DNA from: an uncultured Muribaculaceae bacterium
Lineage (GTDB): Bacteria; Bacteroidota; Bacteroidia; Bacteroidales; Muribaculaceae
Length of the DNA stretch: 64,000 bases
Reading direction: 5' to 3'
Assembly (NCBI GenBank): GCA_934667475.1
Contig: CAKUMB010000006.1
Span: 1-64,000 of the forward strand
The notes beneath the pieces are model-generated. The model was not told where the DNA came from and did not search any database. It worked only from the letters and a program-made list of their open reading frames with translations. Both the position numbers and the translations under genes were made by a program. Shown here piece by piece: positions 1 through 7,706 of this stretch; the first letter of the stretch is position 1; each line of letters begins with the position of its first letter.

Positions 1-225
1 AAACTCGACTTTGACTCGCCTAAAAAGAGATTCTTCATGCACTTTGATTAATTTTGCACTTGCTGTTGGACTCTACAGTTTGTTCATCTTGATGCATTTT
101 GTGTCTTTCTTTTGAAAGGTGCGCCCCAAAAACCGATTGAGGTGACCGTGACCTGGCAGGCGCAGCGCGCAGAGACATCCTCGAAACGAAAAGCCATTGG
201 ACTGGCAATTGCGCATGGAATTCTG

Positions 226-1077
226 CTATTGGGCGAAGTAGCGCTTGTGCAGGGTGCTGTAGGCTCCGTTCGACTTGGCGGCGCGGAGCCAGGTGTTGAG
301 GCTGTCGCGCAGGGTTCCTTCGTCTTTGCGCAAAATCCACGACTGGAACTGCGTCATGCTGATTGCTACCGAGGTGTCGATGCCCTTGACACGGGCTGCC
401 ATGGCAACGGCTATGGCACGGTTGACCACCGCATAGCGTGTCTCGCCAGAGGCCACCATCATCACCAGCTGCTCGGGGCCATACTCGCGCTCGGCTATGG
501 TGTGGATGGTGTCGCCAATTTCGCGGCTTAGGCTGGCTATGCGCTCGGCCATGGGCGAACCGGCCACTATCATCACTGTGTCGCCCGCAAGGTCGAGTTG
601 CGAGCGCACGGCAAGGCCCCCGTCCCGCAGGCGGCGCTGCACCAGCACCTGATTGTCGACATACACGGCATCGGTAAACAGGTATTTGCCTTTGCGCGAG
701 CGGGTGAGCGGGAATTGCGCCACCACCACGTCGTAGCTCCCGGCATCGAGTCCGCTTAGGGCTGCCTCAAGCGAGACAATTGTGTGGAACTTCACGGGGC
801 GTTGCGCTATGAGGCGCATCAGGTCGTAGTCGAAACCGCCAAGTGTGTCGGCATAGGTGTAGCATGTGGTGGGCGAATATTCAATGGCCACGTCGATGGT
901 GTCGCCTCCGCTGGCCTTGCCCGAGGCGGTGGCCGATGTGGCCGGCTGCCCCTGGCAATGGCGCAGTGCCAGCATCGAGGCGCACACCAGCGCCAGCAGC
1001 GCCACATATAGCAGCGCCTGTCCTTTCTTTGGTTTTGCGTGTGATTTTATCATATCGTTGGACAACTGAAAATTCAT
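226..1077 (-). CDS. Family 3 extracellular solute-binding protein
   Basis: The 283-aa product looks like a periplasmic substrate-binding protein of the amino-acid (SBP_bac_3) type. A basic N-terminus (SHAKPKKGQ) leads into a hydrophobic stretch (LLYVALLALVCASMLAL), so it is exported or membrane-tethered. A typical binding-fold pattern follows, with a GGFDYDLMRLIA segment, then SYDVVVAQFPLTRSRKGKYLFTD and a VIVAGSPMAERI strand. I place the start at the ATG ending at 1077; the longer reading frame runs into the nth intergenic space. An ATG ending at 1053 is an alternative. No ABC permease or ATPase lies beside it, so it may act with a distant transporter, or as a sensor or MltF-like binding domain. 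Ligand unknown. Confidence 0.75.
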   Translation of the reverse strand: MNFQLSNDMIKSHAKPKKGQALLYVALLALVCASMLALRHCQGQPATSATASGKASGGDTIDVAIEYSPTTCYTYADTLGGFDYDLMRLIAQRPVKFHTIVSLEAALSGLDAGSYDVVVAQFPLTRSRKGKYLFTDAVYVDNQVLVQRRLRDGGLAVRSQLDLAGDTVMIVAGSPMAERIASLSREIGDTIHTIAEREYGPEQLVMMVASGETRYAVVNRAIAVAMAARVKGIDTSVAISMTQFQSWILRKDEGTLRDSLNTWLRAAKSNGAYSTLHKRYFAQ

Positions 1078-1185
1078 GAAAACGACTTTGCTCGGTTGCC
1101 GGCAGTGACTGGAGATGCCGCCGGCAAACGCTGCGCAGCATTCCTCCTCCGCCACGGCACCTGCAAAGAGCGACCGTTTACAGCC

Positions 1186-1818
1186 TTATGCCTTGCCATA
1201 GCTGCGGCACCACTGCTTAATGGTGCAGTTGAGGCAGTCGGGCTTCTGTGCCTTGCACACATAGCGCCCGTGCAGCAGCAGCCAGTGGTGGGCATGATAG
1301 CGGTCGGGGGCTGGAATGTGCCGGGTGAGCGTTTGCTCCACCTCAAGCGGGGTCTTGCCCGAGGCGAGGCCGGTGCGGTTGGCCACGCGAAACACGTGGG
1401 TGTCGACGGCAATGGTGGCCTTGCCAAACACTGCGCCCAGCACCACATTGGCTGTCTTGCGGCCAACGCCCGGCAGCCGTGTGAGTTGCTCCATGGTGTC
1501 GGGCACCTGGCCGCCGAAGTCGCTGCACAGCATCTGCGCCATGCCCAGCAGGTGCCGCGCCTTGCTGTTGGGATACGACACACTGCCCATCAGGCTCAGC
1601 AGGCCGTCGGCCGAGGCTGCGGCCATGCTCTGGGGCGTGGGGTAGGCGGCAAACAGGGCCGGAGTGACCATATTGACCCGCTTGTCGGTGCATTGGGCCG
1701 ACAGCATCACAGCCACCAGCAGCTGAAACGGGTTGCCGTAGTGCAGCTCGGTGTCGGGGTTGGGCATCAGCTGGCGGAAGTGGTCAAGAATTGCGCTGTA
1801 GCGTTCCTTAATAGTCAT
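1186..1818 (-). CDS. nth: Endonuclease III (DNA glycosylase/AP lyase)
   Basis: This base-excision repair enzyme removes oxidised pyrimidines and cleaves the resulting abasic site. The 210-aa length is normal for the family. The helix-hairpin-helix LPGVGRKTANVVL carries the catalytic Lys, and the downstream VDTHVFRVANR carries the catalytic Asp. The C-terminal cysteines follow C-x6-C-x2-C-x5-C (starting CKAQKPDC), the ligands of the [4Fe-4S] cluster. It lies between pheS and the solute-binding protein on the same strand, with a hairpin separating it from pheS, so it is probably transcribed independently. Confidence 0.95.
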   Translation of the reverse strand: MTIKERYSAILDHFRQLMPNPDTELHYGNPFQLLVAVMLSAQCTDKRVNMVTPALFAAYPTPQSMAAASADGLLSLMGSVSYPNSKARHLLGMAQMLCSDFGGQVPDTMEQLTRLPGVGRKTANVVLGAVFGKATIAVDTHVFRVANRTGLASGKTPLEVEQTLTRHIPAPDRYHAHHWLLLHGRYVCKAQKPDCLNCTIKQWCRSYGKA

Positions 1819-1844
1819 AAGCCATCATATCTTTAGATAAAAGC

Positions 1845-1921
1845 CGAAGCGATGCCCGCCACTCACAACCCTGTGGGCGCTTGTCACACACCTCCAGGCC
1901 TGCGCGGCAGGCATCGCTTCG
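1845..1921 (-). terminator. Long hairpin between pheS and nth
   Basis: CGAAGCGATGCC (1845-1856) and its exact reverse complement (1910-1921) form a 12-bp stem with a roughly 50-nt inner region. On the minus strand it lies 48 nt past the pheS stop and is followed by a short T-rich stretch, so it probably ends the pheS transcript before nth. Confidence 0.5.
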
Positions 1922-1968
1922 CACAATGCGGTTATAGTTTGTCTTTTTATTGCAGCTGGCCAGTGTGC

Positions 1969-3006
1969 TTAATGGGCGGTCTTGAACTCATCGAGGAATC
2001 GCACGTCGTTTTCCGAGAACATGCGCAGGTCCTTCACCATATACTTTAGGTTGGTGATGCGCTCAATGCCCATGCCCAGGGCAAAGCCGGTGTACTTGGT
2101 GCTGTCGATGCCGTTGGCCTCAAGCACGTTGGGGTCAACCATGCCGCAGCCCAGAATCTCCACCCAGCCGGTGTGCTTGCAGAATCCGCATCCCTTGCCG
2201 CCGCACAGGTGGCACGAGATGTCCATCTCGGCGCTGGGCTCGGTGAAGGGGAAGTATGACGGGCGCAGGCGAATCTTGGTGTCGGGGCCGAACATCTCTT
2301 TTGCAAAGTGCAGCAGCACCTGCTTAAGGTCGGCAAACGTCACGTTGCGGTCCACATACAGCGCCTCAACCTGGTGGAAGAAGCAGTGGGCGCGGGCCGA
2401 AATGGCCTCGTTGCGATACACGCGGCCCGGGCAAATCACGCGTATGGGCGGCTGGGTAGTCTCCATGATGCGCGACTGGTCGTTGCTGGTGTGTGAGCGC
2501 AGCAGTATGTTTTTGGCCACATCGTTGGGGTCGTGCTCAATGAAGAAAGTGTCCTGCATGTCGCGCGCAGGGTGGTCGGCCGCGAAGTTAAGCGACGAAA
2601 ACACGTGCCAGTCGTCCTCGATTTCGGGGCCTTCGGCAAGCGTGAAGCCCAGATGCGAGAAGATGTCGATAATCTGCTTGCGCACAAGCGATATGGGGTG
2701 GCGCGTGCCCAGCACCTCGGGTGTTGCGGGGCGGGTGATGTCGATTTTGTTGGCCTCTTTCTCTTTGGCCTTGAATTCCTCTTTAAGGGAGCTGATCTTC
2801 TCCGAGGCGAGGTTTTTAAGCTCGTTCAGGCGCTGGCCGAACTCGCGCTTCTGCTCGGGAGCAACGGTGCGGAAGTCGTTGAACAGGGCGGTGATTTCGC
2901 CCTTTTTGCTCAGATATTTTATTCTCAACGCCTCAAGCTCTTCCTCATTTTGAGCCTTCAGCTCATTGATTTGTGCCTTAATGGCCTCTATTTTCTCTAA
3001 CAGCAT
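1969..3006 (-). CDS. pheS: Phenylalanyl-tRNA synthetase alpha subunit
   Basis: The catalytic alpha subunit of the (alpha-beta)2 enzyme charges tRNA-Phe. It is 345 aa, the usual size. Residues 1-100 form the charged N-terminal coiled coil that contacts tRNA (LLEKIEAIKAQINELKAQ). The class II core follows: motif 2 (CFFHQVEALYVDRNV), a cysteine-containing segment CHLCGGKGCGFC, and motif 3 (GMGIERITNLKY) near the C-terminus. pheT is not in the window, so the two subunits are not adjacent here. A TAacTTTG box sits 26 nt upstream of the start. Confidence 0.96.
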   Translation of the reverse strand: MLLEKIEAIKAQINELKAQNEEELEALRIKYLSKKGEITALFNDFRTVAPEQKREFGQRLNELKNLASEKISSLKEEFKAKEKEANKIDITRPATPEVLGTRHPISLVRKQIIDIFSHLGFTLAEGPEIEDDWHVFSSLNFAADHPARDMQDTFFIEHDPNDVAKNILLRSHTSNDQSRIMETTQPPIRVICPGRVYRNEAISARAHCFFHQVEALYVDRNVTFADLKQVLLHFAKEMFGPDTKIRLRPSYFPFTEPSAEMDISCHLCGGKGCGFCKHTGWVEILGCGMVDPNVLEANGIDSTKYTGFALGMGIERITNLKYMVKDLRMFSENDVRFLDEFKTAH

Positions 3007-3031
3007 AATTACTTAATTAACTATTTGTGCG

Positions 3032-3039
3032 CAAAGTTA
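3032..3039 (-). promoter_or_regulatory. -7 box of pheS
   Basis: The minus-strand sequence TAACTTTG matches the Bacteroidota -7 consensus TAnnTTTG and predicts a leader of about 20 nt for pheS. I found no convincing -33 element. Confidence 0.45.
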
Positions 3040-3152
3040 ATAAAAAAGCCACAAACGGCCACGCCCGCACCCACACAAAATGCACCCCTTGCGCCAAAGT
3101 CGCCGGCCACAGCCCCATTTGCCAGTCGGCAGAGGTAAAAGCATCGTTATGC

Positions 3153-3183
3153 TTGCCCGTTTCAAACAATGCCAGTATCTTTG
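3153..3183 (+). promoter_or_regulatory. Promoter upstream of the orphan 174-aa gene
   Basis: TTG (3153-3155), 20 nt, TATCTTTG (3176-3183) fits the Bacteroidota promoter. Predicted start is near 3190, giving a leader of nearly 200 nt before the ATG at 3386. Confidence 0.5.
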
Positions 3184-3292
3184 TGCCTGAAGAAAGGGAT
3201 TCACCAGAGTGCGTTGAGGACGTAGGGAGTAGGGATTATTCAATTTCCATAACTCGCTGGCCGATACCTTTATTCTTTTATAACACCGGGTT

Positions 3293-3329
3293 GCATTGCT
3301 CCTCACAGTTTTATGAATGAGAGCAATGC
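3293..3329 (+). other. Hairpin in the long leader of the 174-aa gene
   Basis: GCATTGCTC (3293-3301) is repeated as its exact reverse complement at 3321-3329; the stem can be extended past one bulge. It lies in the predicted 5' leader about 60 nt before the start codon. No T-tract follows, so it is not an obvious terminator. Confidence 0.4.
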
Positions 3330-3385
3330 GCTCTTTGTGTGGGCGGCTATGTGCGGCCGCGTTTTGTTGTTTTATTTTTTGAACT

Positions 3386-3910
3386 ATGAATATTGGAATG
3401 GATGTGGGGCGCGACCTGCATGAATATTTGCTGGCGCATGACTTAGTGGACCTCAGGCTGCCGGAATGCCCCGATGTGGAACAGAAATGGGACGAGACGG
3501 CGATGGCCTATCTGCCTGACGGCATCAGGGAGTTTAATGAGTTTCCAACGGCTTCGCTGGGCTGGATGATGTTTGTGGGCATGGCCATTGCACACATGTG
3601 GGATGTTGACTGGCAGCACTATGGCGGATGCAGCGACCTGTATCAGCAGCTGCGCGACGCCCGCGGCTATGACAGCCTCGACGACCATGTGATGGAAGAT
3701 GTGCTACAACTCGACGAGCAAGCGCGGGGCAAGTTGAGCGGCATAGTGGCCGAATGTGCCGGGCGCACGCTGTCGGCCCTGTCGCACTGCCAGGCTGAGC
3801 CGGGGTCGCAGGAGGCGTTTAAGGCCTATGTGGCCTGCCTCAAGCAACTGTATCTTATGGGCATGGCCATGGAACTGAAACGGCTCGGCTACCGCATGTG
3901 CAAACTTTAG
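3386..3910 (+). CDS. Conserved-looking hypothetical protein, 174 aa
   Basis: I do not recognise this family. The protein is acidic at the N-terminus and looks mainly helical. It has a Trp/Met-rich segment near residues 58-75 (LGWMMFVGMAIAHMWDVDW) and ends in a basic helix with a terminal Cys. There is no signal peptide, so it is probably cytosolic. It is the only gene on its strand here, with its own predicted promoter, a nearly 200-nt structured leader and a strong hairpin after the stop. The biased codon usage and clean start suggest a real gene; function unknown. Confidence 0.7.
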   Translation: MNIGMDVGRDLHEYLLAHDLVDLRLPECPDVEQKWDETAMAYLPDGIREFNEFPTASLGWMMFVGMAIAHMWDVDWQHYGGCSDLYQQLRDARGYDSLDDHVMEDVLQLDEQARGKLSGIVAECAGRTLSALSHCQAEPGSQEAFKAYVACLKQLYLMGMAMELKRLGYRMCKL

Positions 3911-3944
3911 CGCCCACGCTGCCACAAGCCAAAGCGGCGCACGA

Positions 3945-3993
3945 AAACGAATCAGGCAAGCTGCGTTGACATTGCAGCTTGCCTGATTCGTTT
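3945..3993. terminator. Bidirectional terminator hairpin
   Basis: A perfect 20-bp stem (3945-3964 with 3974-3993) encloses a 9-nt loop. It begins with AAACGAATC and ends with GATTCGTTT, so either strand gives a T-rich end. It separates the convergent 174-aa gene and the AMP-binding enzyme. Confidence 0.85.
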
Positions 3994-4016
3994 CCGTGTA
4001 TGTATGTGCGCGGTGT

Positions 4017-5669
4017 TTAGTGCTGGTAGAGGTAGCGCTTGATGGAGCGTTTTGGCGTTTTCTCAAACTCCTCGTTAAGAATCTTCACTGCGGCTATCTG
4101 CGAGTAGCCGGGCAGGTCTTTGTTTAGCCCCTTCACCTCTTGCTCAATCAGCTGCTCCAAGCCGCCAAGGTCCACGCCGTCGGCCTTGGCACTGTCGAAG
4201 TCGGGATACACAAGTGCCTTCAGGCGGTGGCTGTCATCATCCACCACAAGGCTTTCGCCGACATAGGGCAGATTGTTGATTTGCTGCTCAATCTCTTCAG
4301 GATAAATGTTTTGCCCCGACGGGCCCAGAATCATGTTTTTGCTGCGCCCGCGCAGATATATGAAGCCGTCGGCGTCAATTGTGGCCAGGTCGCCAGTGTT
4401 CATCCAGCCGTCGCGCATCACCTCGGCCGTGGCCTTCTCGTTTTTGTAGTAGCCCAGCATCACGTTGTCGCCGCGCACCCACAGCTCGCCGGGCACATTT
4501 TGCGGGTCGGGCGAGTCGATGCGCGCCTCCATGCGGTCCACCACGCGGCCGCATGAGCCTATGCGGCTGTCCTGCCAGCGCACGTAGCTTATGAGCGGCG
4601 CGCACTCGGTCATGCCGTAACCCTCGGTCACGGGGAAGTGGATGCGGTGCAGGAATTGCGCCACGTCGCGGTTAAACGCCGCTCCGCCCACTATCAGTTC
4701 ATGCAGGTTGCCGCCAAACGAGGCATACAGCTTGTCGTTGACCTTGGCCAGCAGCTTGTTGTCAACATAAGGCATGTGCAGCAGCAGGCGCATAAGCGGC
4801 TTTTCGAGCACAGGAAACACGCGCTTCTTTATGATTTTCTCTATCACCAGCGGCACGGTGATGATGAGCTTGGGGTGAACCTTGTTGAAGGCGTCGAGTA
4901 TCACCTTTGGCGACGGCACGCGGGTGAGGAAATACACATGGCAGCCGCGCACAAAGGGGTGCAGCATTTCAATCACCAGGCCAAACATGTGTGCCAGCGG
5001 CAGCATCGATATCATGGCGTCGGTACGGTTGAAAAACGGGATGTTTTCAAGCGCAAACTGCAGGTTCGACTCAATGGCGCGGTAGGGCACCATCACACCT
5101 TTTGAAAATCCCATCGACCCCGATGTGTAGTTAATCAGTGCCAGGTCGTCGGGCTTCGGCTCGGCATAGTGCACATCGCTTGCCGTGAACCGCTCGGGGT
5201 AGCGGTGGCCAAACAGCTCGTTGAGATGGGCGCGGGCCTCGGTCAGCTGCTGGCTGCGCGACAGCAGCAGGCTGTAGTCATCGAGATTGAGCGCTCCGGT
5301 CAGCCCTTCCATTTCGGCAGGGTCGAGGTTTTCCCAAATCGATGGGTCCACAAACAGCAGCTTGGCGTCGCTGTGGCCCACCAGGTAGTGCAGGTTGTCG
5401 GCCTTGAACTCGTGCAGCAGCGGCACAGGCACGGCCCCGTAGGTCACCGATCCAAGGAATGCCACCGCCCACTGGGCGCAGTTTTTGCCACACAGCGCAA
5501 TCTTGTCGCCGGGCTTTATGCCAGCCTCGCCAAGCAGTATGTGCAGCTTCTCGATTTTGCGCGCAATGTCGGCATACTGGAATGAATTGCCGTTGAAGTC
5601 GGTCAGCGCCAGCTCGTTCCAGTTTTGCTTTATGGCGTTCTCAATGTATTTGTTTAGTGATGTTCTCAT
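4017..5669 (-). CDS. AMP-binding acyl-CoA/acyl-ACP ligase-like enzyme
   Basis: A 550-aa member of the adenylate-forming superfamily, which activates a carboxylic acid (probably a fatty acid) with ATP and transfers it to CoA or a carrier. The ATP loop reads YTSGSMGFSKG (usual form YTSGTTGxPKG). The A5 motif GYGMTECAPLI, the hinge NTGDLATIDADGF and RGRSKNMI follow, and the C-terminal Lys lies in EFEKTPKRSIKRY. I chose the ATG ending at 5669 because it begins the conserved RTSLNKYIENAIKQ segment and follows a TATATTTG box at 5701-5708. The substrate is not evident; long-chain acyl-CoA synthetase is the closest general label. Confidence 0.85.
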   Translation of the reverse strand: MRTSLNKYIENAIKQNWNELALTDFNGNSFQYADIARKIEKLHILLGEAGIKPGDKIALCGKNCAQWAVAFLGSVTYGAVPVPLLHEFKADNLHYLVGHSDAKLLFVDPSIWENLDPAEMEGLTGALNLDDYSLLLSRSQQLTEARAHLNELFGHRYPERFTASDVHYAEPKPDDLALINYTSGSMGFSKGVMVPYRAIESNLQFALENIPFFNRTDAMISMLPLAHMFGLVIEMLHPFVRGCHVYFLTRVPSPKVILDAFNKVHPKLIITVPLVIEKIIKKRVFPVLEKPLMRLLLHMPYVDNKLLAKVNDKLYASFGGNLHELIVGGAAFNRDVAQFLHRIHFPVTEGYGMTECAPLISYVRWQDSRIGSCGRVVDRMEARIDSPDPQNVPGELWVRGDNVMLGYYKNEKATAEVMRDGWMNTGDLATIDADGFIYLRGRSKNMILGPSGQNIYPEEIEQQINNLPYVGESLVVDDDSHRLKALVYPDFDSAKADGVDLGGLEQLIEQEVKGLNKDLPGYSQIAAVKILNEEFEKTPKRSIKRYLYQH

Positions 5670-5741
5670 CAGTCTGTTTCCTTTATTAATGTCCTGATTA
5701 CAAATATAGCGGTGCAAATTTACGCATAATGCGGCAAATGG

Positions 5742-7448
5742 TCAAGACTTGTCCCCGTGGCCGCCGTCATTGCTGGCCGCCGTGCCTTCCTGGGTTGCTT
5801 TCAGCGCCTCAATCTCGGCCAGCTTGCCTATGGCCTCATCGTGGTAGGCTGGTGAGTTTTGCAGCACGTTGAGCACGCGTGCCGCTTCGTCGAGATAGCT
5901 TATGTCGATAAGCGTGAGGGCGCGGTTCCATCGCATACAGGCCACAAAGTCCTTCAGCTGCTGGTTGTCGTCCAGCATGTCGCCCTCGTCCTCGTTGGCC
6001 TTTATGTTGAGCCCGTCGAGCACCTCGCCGGTCACCGTCACACATCTTGGGTCCTTCAGTCGCCGCAGCGTCTCCACATACAGCGTGGTGTTGCGGTAGC
6101 GGTTGGCGCGGTTTGCCATTTCCAGGTAGTATGCCGCGTCGCGCAGCTGCCCCAGCTGGGCGTGGCACAGGCCCAGGCGGTAGGCCACGTCGAGCAGCAG
6201 ATTCATGGCGTTTTCGCCCAGTTCGGCCCAGTCGCACACCATTTTGCTGTATAAGGGCTCAAGATAGGCAATGCTCTCCAAGTAGCGCGCGTTGCGCATC
6301 TGCTTGTAGCCCCAATAAAGGCAGTAGGCCGCGTCAGTCTCCATGACCTGAGCCACCGCCCACAGCTCGGGTTTGAACTTAGCTTCGGGAAGGCCTTGGG
6401 CCAGCTTGTCGCGCGCATCCTTCCACATGTATTCAAACTCCTGCAGGCGCTGCTTGGCGCTGGCCGTGTCGCGCGCCACAATAAACGTCCTGCACATTGC
6501 ATCAGCATCGTCCTTGGCCGCCTCGGCACTGTGCCGCGCGCTCAGCCGCTGCACGGCGCTTGCCGTCACGCGGTAGTAGTATGTGCCCTGGTCCTCATGC
6601 TCGCGGCTTAGCGTTATGGTGGCCGTCTGCCGCGAGTCGTCCACAAGGTCGGCCATTGGCACCACAGCCATGGCCGTGTCGCACTTCCACTCAAGGCCGC
6701 CGTCCTTGGCCGGGCGCAGCAGCATGCCGCTCAGGTCATATTGCCCCACGCCAGCCCCGTCCACCGTTTCCATTTGTCCGGCGCTCACGGCCGTCATGCC
6801 TGTGGCCGCCATGCGCTTGCCATACAGTGCGTTCAGCACCGTGCCCATGGTCAGTGGCTTCTCGTCGCCTGGTCTGAAGTTCAGTTCAGGCCCGTCAGTG
6901 GTTTTCTTCTCAAGCTCGCATGCAATGTATTGCTCACGCCTGTCGTTGGCCGCGTCCATTTCCTCATCGCTGTCGGCCTTGTTGCGGTCCAGCATCTCTT
7001 GCAGCTGCTCGTTGAACGACCGCCTTATGTCGAAGCAGTATTCCAGCGCCCGCGAGAAGTCACTGCTCGTGGGGTTGGTCATAAAGCATTCAGCGTCGGC
7101 CGAAAATGTATTGTCCTCCTCGTCGAAGCGGTATACGATTTTGTGCGCAACGGTGGCGTTGTTCATGTGGTTGCACAGCAGGCGCATGGCGTTCACATGG
7201 TCAACACCTACCGAACAGAAGCCCCTGAACGCAATCAGCACATTGCACTGGTCCGACCCGTTGGCCATCACGGTGGCCACAAAGTTGCCCCCTTGATATT
7301 TAAAGTAATATTGTTTTACGTTTTTGTCGCTGGAGGTGGTAAACGGGCAGCCGTTTTCTCGCAGGATGCCCTCGATGGGCACCGCTTGCGGCTTGGCGCC
7401 AAATGCATTAAGCAGAGTGTAGAGCCATGATTTAATAGTGAATAGCAT
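5742..7448 (-). CDS. Large protein with YbjN-like N-terminus and TPR-like C-terminus
   Basis: A 568-aa protein of uncertain function. Residues 1-170 form a mixed alpha/beta domain (YYFKYQGGNFVATVMANGSD, FRGFCSVGVDHVNAM) that resembles the YbjN or type III chaperone-like fold. The middle is acidic and charged. Residues about 380-520 contain helical pairs typical of tetratricopeptide repeats (LGLCHAQLGQLRDAAYYLEMA, ALTLIDISYLDEAARVL). There is no signal peptide, so it is probably cytosolic and a scaffold. A TATCTTTG box (minus strand, 7558-7565) lies about 110 nt upstream, divergent from tilS. The adenylate-forming enzyme follows 72 nt downstream. Confidence 0.7.
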   Translation of the reverse strand: MLFTIKSWLYTLLNAFGAKPQAVPIEGILRENGCPFTTSSDKNVKQYYFKYQGGNFVATVMANGSDQCNVLIAFRGFCSVGVDHVNAMRLLCNHMNNATVAHKIVYRFDEEDNTFSADAECFMTNPTSSDFSRALEYCFDIRRSFNEQLQEMLDRNKADSDEEMDAANDRREQYIACELEKKTTDGPELNFRPGDEKPLTMGTVLNALYGKRMAATGMTAVSAGQMETVDGAGVGQYDLSGMLLRPAKDGGLEWKCDTAMAVVPMADLVDDSRQTATITLSREHEDQGTYYYRVTASAVQRLSARHSAEAAKDDADAMCRTFIVARDTASAKQRLQEFEYMWKDARDKLAQGLPEAKFKPELWAVAQVMETDAAYCLYWGYKQMRNARYLESIAYLEPLYSKMVCDWAELGENAMNLLLDVAYRLGLCHAQLGQLRDAAYYLEMANRANRYRNTTLYVETLRRLKDPRCVTVTGEVLDGLNIKANEDEGDMLDDNQQLKDFVACMRWNRALTLIDISYLDEAARVLNVLQNSPAYHDEAIGKLAEIEALKATQEGTAASNDGGHGDKS

Positions 7449-7668
7449 ATAAGATAAAGAGTTGTTGTCTAAAAGAGTGAGTGTTGTGTGAGTAATAATT
7501 TAAGTGAGAAGAATCACCGAAAAGCGGCCACAAATCCCTCAGAGCCGCCATCCGATACAAAGATAGCACATTTCCCCGTCAAAAATGCCACACTTCGCCC
7601 CAAAATTTCCCTCAACACGCCGAAATCTACCGCAAAGCAGTCTATCCCCACTCATTTCCACACATTCC

Positions 7669-7699
7669 TTTGTGGGGTGGGGGAATTGGTGTAATTTTG
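7669..7699 (+). promoter_or_regulatory. tilS promoter, possibly giving a leaderless mRNA
   Basis: TTTG (7669-7672), 19 nt, TAATTTTG (7692-7699) is a full match to the Bacteroidota promoter. The tilS ATG begins only 7 nt after the -7 box, so transcription would start at or next to the start codon. Confidence 0.7.
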
Positions 7700-7706
7700 C
7701 GGTGTT

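Noticed and set aside
1..225. A gene at the left edge of the window
   Set aside because: No convincing coding frame; the open frames overlap the end of the solute-binding protein. The edge may carry the end or upstream region of a gene outside the window.
3007..3385. A protein-coding gene between pheS and the 174-aa gene
   Set aside because: Open frames here are short and contain the promoter boxes of both flanking genes.
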